Below are positions 17,628-25,586 of a stretch of DNA of 55,225 nucleotides, one piece after another; the stretch's first letter is position 1; every line of letters starts with the position of its first letter. The position numbers and the translations under genes were made by a program. The DNA comes from an uncultured Clostridium sp. (GTDB lineage Bacteria > Bacillota > Clostridia > Lachnospirales > Lachnospiraceae). The notes under the pieces were generated by a model that made no database searches, was not told the origin of the DNA, and saw nothing but the letters and a program-made list of their open reading frames with translations. The stretch is from positions 1-55,225 of the forward strand of contig CAMWYM010000005.1 in the NCBI GenBank assembly GCA_947178475.1, in the 5' to 3' direction.

Positions 17628-17921
17628 TTACGCATTCTTTAGTTTTTTAGCAATATCTGTATCTGCATCAGTCATAATCTTACTAATGTCTCTAATCTGT
17701 TGTGCCAAATCACCAATTAACTCCTCTGTAGCCTTGAAGCCTGGCTTTAACCTTGCAAATTGTGAATCATACTCATCACTCGCCGCTCCATCCCATGCAC
17801 CACACAATTCTTTTACTAAAGATTCCATCTGGTTAACAATTGTACTAAACTCTGTCCCCTTTTTATCCAACTGAGTTGCTTTTGCAGCCATTTCCGTAGG
17901 ATCCATTTTAATTGATGCCAT
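17628..17921 (-). CDS. esxA: WXG100 protein (EsxA-like)
   Basis: A 97-residue secreted helical-hairpin protein of the WXG100 family, the hallmark T7SS substrate and machine co-factor. The turn motif is Trp43-Asp44-Gly45 in CGAWDGAAS between two amphipathic helices. A C-terminal YxxxD/E-type export signal is not obvious. It has the strongest SD of the operon (AGGAGG, 7 nt before the ATG), which fits high expression. It lies directly after esaA. Confidence 0.95.
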   Translation of the reverse strand: MASIKMDPTEMAAKATQLDKKGTEFSTIVNQMESLVKELCGAWDGAASDEYDSQFARLKPGFKATEELIGDLAQQIRDISKIMTDADTDIAKKLKNA

Positions 17922-17943
17922 TTTCTTTACCTCCTGTTTTTTA

Positions 17944-20262
17944 TTACAAATCCTGCTTTTGCAGGTATTTGTTCTTTTTTCTCATTTGCATAATCAAAAT
18001 ACTTCCACCTGTCACACAGAGTATTATGCTACATAATATCGTAACTAATTGCATCCTGTTATTATCTATATCTTTATCACCTTTAGGTTCTGTGAAATCT
18101 ACCACTCTATTCTCTGACAAATCTTCCTGCGCAATCGGCGATGCTATGTAGCTATATACATTCCTATTTTCCAACTCACCAATTCTCGAATAGGGCAATA
18201 TATTTAAGATATTGGCCATCAAATCATTATTGCTTGCGTTCATTTGTTCTCTATTTGATTTAATACTTTCAATACCATTATCTATATTTGTATGGGTTTC
18301 TTTATTTGCATTTTGAATACTTTTTTCCCAGTTTTCTAAGTTATTGTCATTCACTTCATTCGACTGGGTAACATATGCTTCATATTCAGCACTTTTCTTA
18401 TCCACTTCATTCTGGATTTTCTGCATATTTCCATAAAATGACTTTTCAAACGAACCTCTTTTCTTTTCATCGCCAAAACTATTAATTGTAAATGTCCCTA
18501 ATTTCATATTCCAATCTGACCAAACTGTATCTAAAGCTGTATAACTTGCAGTCAAATCCGTATACTTTTTCATTATAGAACCACTAATAGGACTAATAAC
18601 AGTTCCTGTAATCAAGCTATCCAATGCATCAGCATCAACAAAATCAGGTTCATATGTATTAGCAAATAATACATTTGCTCTTTTTTCCAGTTTAATTTGC
18701 TCCTCTGATTTTTCATCATTATCCAATTCCCCCGATTTATCATCATCCGTTTCTATTTCCGATTCTTCTGTGGAATCCTCCTTTTCCTCTACAGGCTCAA
18801 TAGATAGATTAACTTCTGTTGTATACCAATCATCTATTAGCTCTATAGCCTCTGTTGCCTCTATTTTTTCCGGGTCTAACTGACTGGTCAATTCATCTGA
18901 CACGCCATAATAATTTAACTCTGCCTTCAGCCAATTAGTTATCGATTCTTTTAATTTTGCATTTCTTTCCATTTGTGACATCTCTCCAATTCGAGAAATG
19001 TCTGTACTCAAAGCCCCTTTCAAAACATCATCATATGTTTTATTCAATATTACCTCTGATGTAATATCGCCTATAATAACTCCACTATCAGCTGTAGCAG
19101 CATACAAGTCATCAATCTTATTATTCAGATTGGCAATTTCTCCTTTTAGTTCATTTATTATATCCCGCGCTGTGCTATATATGTTTAAACTTGTTATCTC
19201 GTTATCAAACTTACTTTCGCTTTCAACTACAATATTGCATTCATCATAAGCCAATATATAAAAATTTTTTAATTGCTGCTTTTGGTCCATATTCAGATTA
19301 GTCAATTGTTCATTTGTATATTTTTGACATTTATCCATGTATTCGTCAAAATTATACGCTGCCTGCTTATCGTAGTCATCCTTCCATTCAGATAAATCTG
19401 CATTGTAATCACTGATATATTTCCTTATCTCTCCATCATTTTCTATATCAAATTCCTCACCTTCATCAATATCCGCCATTCCTCCAATTTCTGCATTTAA
19501 TTCTCCCATTTTTGAAGAGACGTCTGTCATGCCGGATATCAGCTTGTCATATTCCTGCTGTGCACTTGCCTCGCTAGATTTATATTCTGTAGATAAATCA
19601 GAAAATACCGTTTGCATATCCGAATATATTTTCGAAAAATCCAACCTTGCAATAGTATTGTCTACATGACTTTGATTAGGAAATTCAGGATCAACAACCA
19701 GACTTGTTTCAGTAAACTGTAATACTGCCTGTAAATCCTTCAAATCATTTTCCAACAATTCACCTGCGCCATCCTGAACCGTATGTACTTCTTTCAATAT
19801 TGCATCGATATACACATATTCGATATCTGTGCTCAAATTTTCATTGAATGCCCATATATCGGCAACTATCTGTTCCCTTATCCCATAATCCAAATTGGGA
19901 TTAATTTTGTATATAATATTACTTTTTATTGGTTCTATATTAATACTCTCTATATTTTTTGAAAAAACAGCTGGAATAATGATATACGCAGCATACAAAT
20001 TATTTTCTAATCCACGTCGTGCCTGTTCCAGACTCATAATCTCAAAATTATCATCTAATTTATTAATAAATTCTGTCCCGTAGTATTTATGTTCTCCATT
20101 TACTTCTATACCATCATCTAAATTTACTAAGGCAATTTTATTAATTGTCAGCAGTTCTTTCTCTTCTGCTGAACCATTGATATATCCTCCCATCCATACA
20201 CAACCCGCAATAACCAATAGTTGCACTAAAATAAACCCAATTACTTTAATTGCCTTTTTCAT
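17944..20262 (-). CDS. esaA: EsaA/YueB-type T7SS membrane protein
   Basis: A 772-residue protein with one N-terminal transmembrane helix (VIGFILVQLLVIAGCVWMG), the YhgE/Pip-type start KIALVNLDDGIEVNG, a long outer coiled-coil region, and a C-terminal helix (LVTILCSIILCVTGGSILIM). EsaA/YueB proteins form the extracellular stalk of T7SSb; YueB is also the SPP1 phage receptor. It is shorter than S. aureus EsaA (about 1009) or B. subtilis YueB (about 1076). First gene of the operon, SD AAAGGAG 10 nt upstream. The promoter in the 190-bp gap is not clear; TTGGTA-17-TATCAA on the minus strand is the best I see. Confidence 0.9.
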   Translation of the reverse strand: MKKAIKVIGFILVQLLVIAGCVWMGGYINGSAEEKELLTINKIALVNLDDGIEVNGEHKYYGTEFINKLDDNFEIMSLEQARRGLENNLYAAYIIIPAVFSKNIESINIEPIKSNIIYKINPNLDYGIREQIVADIWAFNENLSTDIEYVYIDAILKEVHTVQDGAGELLENDLKDLQAVLQFTETSLVVDPEFPNQSHVDNTIARLDFSKIYSDMQTVFSDLSTEYKSSEASAQQEYDKLISGMTDVSSKMGELNAEIGGMADIDEGEEFDIENDGEIRKYISDYNADLSEWKDDYDKQAAYNFDEYMDKCQKYTNEQLTNLNMDQKQQLKNFYILAYDECNIVVESESKFDNEITSLNIYSTARDIINELKGEIANLNNKIDDLYAATADSGVIIGDITSEVILNKTYDDVLKGALSTDISRIGEMSQMERNAKLKESITNWLKAELNYYGVSDELTSQLDPEKIEATEAIELIDDWYTTEVNLSIEPVEEKEDSTEESEIETDDDKSGELDNDEKSEEQIKLEKRANVLFANTYEPDFVDADALDSLITGTVISPISGSIMKKYTDLTASYTALDTVWSDWNMKLGTFTINSFGDEKKRGSFEKSFYGNMQKIQNEVDKKSAEYEAYVTQSNEVNDNNLENWEKSIQNANKETHTNIDNGIESIKSNREQMNASNNDLMANILNILPYSRIGELENRNVYSYIASPIAQEDLSENRVVDFTEPKGDKDIDNNRMQLVTILCSIILCVTGGSILIMQMRKKNKYLQKQDL

Positions 20263-20450
20263 ATCTGCTTGTCTCCTTTAGGTCCAATGCCATTTGTGAT
20301 ATACGCTCTTTTTTATCATACATATTTCTTTTGATATCTAAAATGCACTATTGTACCAACCTTATTTCCCTATTGTTCTTAATCCTATTACTGTGATAAC
20401 CACTCTACCCAAGCCAAAATATAAATATACCCTGTTTATTTTTTTGCATA

Positions 20451-20482
20451 CAAAAAGGGAAGAACTTCTCCATTCTTCCCTG
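20451..20482 (-). terminator. Terminator before the T7SS operon
   Basis: Perfect GGGAAGAA / TTCTTCCC stem with an 8-nt loop and TTTTTGT on the minus strand. It ends the transcript of the secreted-protein gene and insulates the T7SS operon. Confidence 0.9.
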
Positions 20483-20512
20483 CTTATTTCTATATCTTCT
20501 TCCCATATCGAC

Positions 20513-21394
20513 TCAGCCTGCAAACACAGCTTCCTTAAACTCCTGCTTATGTTTCTTAGCACATGGAATATATCCGGTTTTTCCTTTTCCATTCTTTATC
20601 TGGAAATATATCTTATTATTCCTAAAAATAATCCTGTTAATCTTAACGGTATTTCCTTTCTTTATCGTATATACCACTTTCTTAGAGCCTGCTTTTTTAT
20701 ATGCCTTAAGCTTCTTTCCCGCTGTCCACTTATTTTTAACCGGCATGTCTTTATACTGGACTTTTTGACTGTTTTCTATGTACCCAAAATCAAAGCTCTC
20801 ATGACGCGCCTGACACTTACATATCATGTACACGTATTTCATCCTCCAATGTGTAATTCCGGTTGTAAAAAACTGTGCGCTTGCATCTAAAACCAAACTG
20901 TCTCCCGACACTTTTGTAATCGTCACATTATAATAATCTCCATATTTTGAGTACGGTTTCTGAAAATCACATATACTTTCTAATTGACCGTCTTTCAGCC
21001 TATATAACTCATGCATACAATCGTCATCACTGCCAACTGTGCTTTCAATATCTATAAAAGTTCTTCCGTTTTTCAGGGTGATAAGCTGAAGACTCCAATA
21101 CGGATAATCATTTCTGGTCTGTTCAAATACAACAACATCGTTTACATATATTCTTAAGGTTCCTGCACCATCCGCATCTGCACGGCCTGCATCCGCTGTT
21201 GTTGAGCTCTCCGTAACCACAACTTTAACTGCGTCCGATACTCCGTCTTCGTCCAAATCATATTGGCTGTATACTGTTCCGGGCGTTACCTTCGTAATGC
21301 CGCTTCCCGCTGCCTCCGCTTTTTGTGCCATTGCCAGGAAAAGTATACCACTTATTACAAGCATAAAATTCATTTTCTTTTTTAAATAATTCAT
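20513..21394 (-). CDS. Secreted protein with C-terminal SH3-like domain
   Basis: 293 residues from the ATG at 21394 (SD AAGGAG, 6 nt). A signal peptide, KKKMNFMLVISGILFLAMAQ, has a predicted cut after AEA. The next part contains the Asp-rich segment YDLDEDGVSDAVKV, like FG-GAP/VCBS or dockerin-type calcium loops, and a beta-rich region. The last 90 residues (GKKLKAYKKAGSKKVVYTIK, then NGKGKTGYIPC) look like a bacterial SH3 domain that could bind cell wall. Exported function unknown; it ends at a terminator, so it is not co-transcribed with the T7SS genes. Confidence 0.75.
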   Translation of the reverse strand: MNYLKKKMNFMLVISGILFLAMAQKAEAAGSGITKVTPGTVYSQYDLDEDGVSDAVKVVVTESSTTADAGRADADGAGTLRIYVNDVVVFEQTRNDYPYWSLQLITLKNGRTFIDIESTVGSDDDCMHELYRLKDGQLESICDFQKPYSKYGDYYNVTITKVSGDSLVLDASAQFFTTGITHWRMKYVYMICKCQARHESFDFGYIENSQKVQYKDMPVKNKWTAGKKLKAYKKAGSKKVVYTIKKGNTVKINRIIFRNNKIYFQIKNGKGKTGYIPCAKKHKQEFKEAVFAG

Positions 21395-21451
21395 AATGCA
21401 CTCCTTTCTCCACAATAACAACCATTATGGTGTCCCCTTTAGTTCTGTTTC

Positions 21452-22375
21452 TTATTTTCCAAGCACTACTGCATTCCAATAGGCTTTTGCACCATAAGGA
21501 GTTAATGTCGTACCATCCAAAACGACTACCTGCAGCTCATACTTCCCTTCGCTGCTTTTCACAAATGCCAATTGTGTTTCAATCGTAGAAGTACCGATAT
21601 CAACAAAAACATTTCCATCCATTTTCACGCTACCGTTCCCCACAAAAACAACTGTCACGCCAGACCCCTGTTTATCCACAGCCGCAGTCTCCACAACCAC
21701 ACTACGCATCAATTTGTCTCCAAGACGTGTACCCTCATCTGTAACCTGATCCATCACTTCTGCTGCTGTCAGCCGGGTTTCCTCATCGGTAATGGCGATA
21801 ATGCCCCCATATCCCATAAACGCCTTAATCAAAAAGATTCCCAAAGCAACTGACGCTATAAACACACCAAGTCCCAGCATCTTTCCAATTCCACTGTCTC
21901 CCTTTATATGCGTATTCCTCTTTGCTGGATAGAAAAACGGCAGCAACCATGCCCAGAACACGAGAGATAATTTTCTCTCATATAAAACATTCACTAAAAT
22001 CGCATCAATAATACAGAGTACCTCGAAGAAACTATACATACCAGTAAATTTCATTAAATTCATTGCCACATTATAGGGCTTCTGCATACAAATCCACACA
22101 CCGGAAACCATCTCAAAAACAAAACAGAGATACACCACTATTTTTCCTATCACCAGAACGATATTGCCTTCATTTCCGCTCTTTGCCTGAAATGTCTCTG
22201 TTTCCACCGTACTTCTGACGGAGGACATGACAACCGGTTTGTCCGGCAAATCCCACGGATTCTGCGGTTCTACATTTACGTCCCCTGTCTTCCTGTCATC
22301 GGCTTCCTGACCGGATAGTCTTAACCCGTTTCCAGATTGTTGTTCTGTTTCTTCTCCTGCTAATTTTAAACCCAT
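21452..22375 (-). CDS. Multipass membrane protein of unknown function
   Basis: 307 residues; the ATG at 22375 has GGAG 7 nt upstream. The N-terminal 70 residues are polar and hold two copies of a short motif (GLKLAGEE and GLRLSGQE). About four transmembrane segments follow (IGKIVVYLCFVFEMVSGVWI, FFEVLCIIDAILVNVLY, VFWAWLLPFFYPA, LGVFIASVALGIFLIKAF). The last 120 residues form a soluble domain (SSEGKYELQVVVLDG, YGAKAYWNAVVLGK). It is followed by the secreted protein gene, with which it probably forms an operon. No family is recognised. Confidence 0.7.
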   Translation of the reverse strand: MGLKLAGEETEQQSGNGLRLSGQEADDRKTGDVNVEPQNPWDLPDKPVVMSSVRSTVETETFQAKSGNEGNIVLVIGKIVVYLCFVFEMVSGVWICMQKPYNVAMNLMKFTGMYSFFEVLCIIDAILVNVLYERKLSLVFWAWLLPFFYPAKRNTHIKGDSGIGKMLGLGVFIASVALGIFLIKAFMGYGGIIAITDEETRLTAAEVMDQVTDEGTRLGDKLMRSVVVETAAVDKQGSGVTVVFVGNGSVKMDGNVFVDIGTSTIETQLAFVKSSEGKYELQVVVLDGTTLTPYGAKAYWNAVVLGK

Positions 22376-22436
22376 CACTCTTCTCCTTATCCATTTAAAG
22401 TGTTCTTATCATAACATATGACACCAAATAACACAC

Positions 22437-23375
22437 CTATTTTGATGTCGGTCGCACATTCGTTTCAAACATTCTGCTGTAACCCAGCCATTCCTCACCT
22501 TTTCCGCCATCCAGAAGCTCAATAAAGCCCTCCAGCTTCGCATCAGCGTTATCCGCAAAGGACAACGCTACCGCTTCAATTAATGCCGGCTTTTTCGGTG
22601 AACCATATTCCAGTTCACCGTGATGTGTCAGAATACAGTGCTTCAGCTCATTGGCAAGCTTGACCGGAAACCCATCAATCTGTGTCATCTTTTCCTCTAT
22701 CATAATTGTACCTGTCACGATATGTCCAATCAACTGACCTTCATCCGTATAGTCATTCTCTGGAAAAGAAGAAATCTCCTTCATTTTTCCAATATCATGG
22801 CAAAGCGCAGCAGTAATCAGCAAATCCCGGTTGATTACCGGATAATGGGATGCATAAAATTCACAAAGTCTTGACACAGACAGGCTATGCTCCAATAGCC
22901 CCCCTGCAAAATTGTGATGCATGGTCTTTGCCGCCGAATGGATTTTAAAAGCCTTCACAAAATCTGTATCCTCTATAAATATCATCTGCAGCAGCTTGGA
23001 TAAATGCGGCTCCTGCACCGTATGTATCAAAGAGACCAGCTCGTCATACATTTCCTCCAAATCATATTTGGAACAGGGCATATAATCCCTTGGATCATAC
23101 TCTCCCTCTGACGCCTTTCTCACACGCCGAATATTCATCTGCAATGTTCCCTGATAGCTAATCACCTGTGCATCAACCTGAATATAATCCATAGACTCAA
23201 AATGTTCAATTCCGCTGGATAAATCCCAAACCTTGCCGTCTACAGAACCAGTTTTGTCATGCAGCTGCATAGAATAATAATTCTTACCCGCCTTAGTCTG
23301 CAATGTCCTCTTATCCTTACAGAGATAAATAGATGAAATCATATCACCTTCTTTTAATTCCTTAATAAATCTCAT
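22437..23375 (-). CDS. yhaM: YhaM-type 3'-5' exoribonuclease (OB-fold + HD domain)
   Basis: A 312-residue enzyme. Residues 1-90 form an OB-fold nucleic-acid-binding domain (YSMQLHDKTGSVDGKVWDL). Residues 150-300 are an HD metal-binding phosphohydrolase domain with GLLEHSLSV, ALCHDIGKMKE and ILTHHGELEYGSPK. Family members degrade RNA and single-stranded DNA from the 3' end, in RNA turnover. SD AAGGAG lies upstream of ATG 23375. It follows the sensor kinase by 43 nt on the same strand. Confidence 0.92.
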   Translation of the reverse strand: MRFIKELKEGDMISSIYLCKDKRTLQTKAGKNYYSMQLHDKTGSVDGKVWDLSSGIEHFESMDYIQVDAQVISYQGTLQMNIRRVRKASEGEYDPRDYMPCSKYDLEEMYDELVSLIHTVQEPHLSKLLQMIFIEDTDFVKAFKIHSAAKTMHHNFAGGLLEHSLSVSRLCEFYASHYPVINRDLLITAALCHDIGKMKEISSFPENDYTDEGQLIGHIVTGTIMIEEKMTQIDGFPVKLANELKHCILTHHGELEYGSPKKPALIEAVALSFADNADAKLEGFIELLDGGKGEEWLGYSRMFETNVRPTSK

Positions 23376-23418
23376 ATAGATTAATCTCCTTCCTCCTATA
23401 TGTTAAATATATAATCCA

Positions 23419-24855
23419 TCACCCTATTTGTTTCTCCTCATGACCACCCCTGCGCTGCAGAGAAAAGACAAACTCACTTCCGGCTCCCTCCGTGCTGATA
23501 AGGTTAATATTTTCACCATGTGCTCTGATGATTTCTTTCGTAATAGCAAGACCAAGCCCAGTTCCCTGCTTATCCTTTCCCCTTGAGGAATCTGTCTTGT
23601 AAAAACGATCCCACACTTTATTCTGCTTGTCCCTTTCTATTCCCGGTCCTTCGTCCTTGACCGACACAAAAATTTTATCATTTTTATCATATATTGTCAC
23701 GATAATCCTGCTTTTTTCCGGACTAAACTTAATTGCATTGTCAATGAGATTATATACTACCTGTCCGATTTTCATTTTGTCTGCATAGACCATAGTATCC
23801 TCTGCCGGACACTTTATTCGAAAATCAATACTCTTCTCCTCACAAAGACCTTCTACTGTATTACGCGTCTCTCTGACAACATCCACAATATCAAAATTCT
23901 GCTTTTTCAAAATGGGACCATACACATCAAAATCATTTAATTCCAACAGACCAGTAGTAAGCTTAGTCAGTCGCTTAGATTCATTTAATACAATATTCAG
24001 ATACCTATCATACTTCTCCACAGGTATAGTACCGTCCAGCATTGCCTCCAGATAACCCTTAATTGAGGTAAGCGGCGAGCGGAAGTCGTGGGAAATATTG
24101 GCGATAAAATTTTTGCGGTACTCATCTAATTTACTTAATTCGCTGGCCATATACTCCAGAGAATCCGATAATTCCCCGATTTCATCCTTACTCTTTACTC
24201 CTGTCCGAACCTCAAAATTCCCCTTCGCATACTCTCTGGCCGTATTGTTTATTCTTGCCAGCGGTCTTAGCACTACACCGGAAAGGAACATTAATACAAC
24301 ACCCACAACCAAAATCATCACTACGAACGGCATATACATAATTTCCAGCATATCATTTTGAAGGCTGTCCAGCTCGGTCATGGAGGTGTGAAGCACCAAA
24401 AATCCCTTTTGCTCCTCTGCCGCATAAATGGGTATTCCGATACTGATTACATTTGTTTCAAACACACCGCTGAAATTACCGGTTCTTGTAAAGCCTTTTC
24501 CTAAGTCAACCTCCGGGTCCAGATTGCGGATATTGTTCGGAATCTTTGCGTAATCACCGGAATTGGAGGCCGCAATCAAAGTGCCGTCAGATGAAAAAAA
24601 CCATACATTTGTCTTCAGAGTGTCCTCAAACTCATCAAATCTAAGCTGCAGATATTCCAGCGAAGTAATACCCTGAATATAAGAGGAAATCGTCTGTTCT
24701 GAAAGCAGCGTTGCCTCATTAATCAGATTATTCTGTTTCTCATTGACTAAGGCTTTCTGGACTGCATAAGTCGTATACCCTGCCAGTGCAATAAAGATTC
24801 CCACCAACAGGATAATAATAACCACTATGATTTTATCAAAAAATGTATGCTTCAA
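23419..24855 (-). CDS. Membrane sensor histidine kinase (HAMP-HisKA)
   Basis: A 478-residue two-pass kinase. It has helices at about 10-32 and 168-192, an outer sensing domain between them, a HAMP linker, HisKA box ANISHDFRSPLTSIKGYLE, N box NLIDNAIKFS, G1 box VKDEGPGIERD and G2 GTGLGLAIT. The layout is of the WalK/ResE/PhoR type. The start is TTG at 24855, preceded by GGGGTGA. It is 15 nt downstream of the response regulator gene, its partner. The signal is unknown. Confidence 0.92.
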   Translation of the reverse strand: MKHTFFDKIIVVIIILLVGIFIALAGYTTYAVQKALVNEKQNNLINEATLLSEQTISSYIQGITSLEYLQLRFDEFEDTLKTNVWFFSSDGTLIAASNSGDYAKIPNNIRNLDPEVDLGKGFTRTGNFSGVFETNVISIGIPIYAAEEQKGFLVLHTSMTELDSLQNDMLEIMYMPFVVMILVVGVVLMFLSGVVLRPLARINNTAREYAKGNFEVRTGVKSKDEIGELSDSLEYMASELSKLDEYRKNFIANISHDFRSPLTSIKGYLEAMLDGTIPVEKYDRYLNIVLNESKRLTKLTTGLLELNDFDVYGPILKKQNFDIVDVVRETRNTVEGLCEEKSIDFRIKCPAEDTMVYADKMKIGQVVYNLIDNAIKFSPEKSRIIVTIYDKNDKIFVSVKDEGPGIERDKQNKVWDRFYKTDSSRGKDKQGTGLGLAITKEIIRAHGENINLISTEGAGSEFVFSLQRRGGHEEKQIG

Positions 24856-24870
24856 CCCATTTCACCCCGA

Positions 24871-25575
24871 CTACTTCACTTCAAACTTGTAACCAATTCC
24901 CCATACAGTTGCAATAGACCAATTGCTTTTGTCTTTTATCTTCTCCCTGACACGTTTCACATGTACATCCACCGTTCTGGTATCACCGATATAATCATAA
25001 CCCCAAATCTTATCCAGCAACTGCTCTCTGGTAAACACCTGATTAGGCTTACTGGCAAGGAAAAACAGCAACTCCAGCTCCTTGGGTGGCATTTCCACCG
25101 GCTTGCCGTCATATACCACGGAATAACTGGTAAGATTTACAGTCAAGCCATCATATTTGACATATTCTCCCTGCTCCTCTACAGCAGGTGCGGCGTTTTC
25201 CTGAATATGACTTGTACGGCGTAGAATTGCCTGTACACGTGCTACCAGTTCATTGGAATCAAAGGGTTTTATCATATAATCATCCGCACCGATTTTCAAA
25301 CCCAAAACCTTATCAAACACTTCCCCCTTCGCCGATAACATAATAATCGGAACATCACTGTCCTTCCGAATCTCCCGGCACACATCATAACCATCCATTC
25401 CCGGCAGCATAATATCCAGCAAAATCAAATTAGGTTGAAACGATTTGAACTTAGTAATGGCTTCCTCACCGTTATAGGCTATCTCCGTGTCAAAGCACTC
25501 TTTAATCAGATACAGAGAAATCAACTCCGCAATATTCTCATCATCATCTACAATCAATATTCTTCTCTTATCCAT
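24871..25575 (-). CDS. OmpR/PhoB-family response regulator
   Basis: 234 residues: receiver domain (DDDENIAEL, phospho-acceptor Asp in LILLDIMLPGMDG, Lys in MIKPFDSNELVARV) and a C-terminal winged helix (ELLFFLASKPNQVFTREQLL, then GDTRTVDVHVKRVREKI). SD GGAGG 5 nt before the ATG. It lies 11 nt after mutS2 and just before its kinase. Confidence 0.95.
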   Translation of the reverse strand: MDKRRILIVDDDENIAELISLYLIKECFDTEIAYNGEEAITKFKSFQPNLILLDIMLPGMDGYDVCREIRKDSDVPIIMLSAKGEVFDKVLGLKIGADDYMIKPFDSNELVARVQAILRRTSHIQENAAPAVEEQGEYVKYDGLTVNLTSYSVVYDGKPVEMPPKELELLFFLASKPNQVFTREQLLDKIWGYDYIGDTRTVDVHVKRVREKIKDKSNWSIATVWGIGYKFEVK

Positions 25576-25586
25576 TACTACCTCCT

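Noticed and set aside
20351-20890. 179-codon plus-strand frame
   Set aside because: Crosses a terminator and the 3' end of the secreted-protein gene; no SD or domain.
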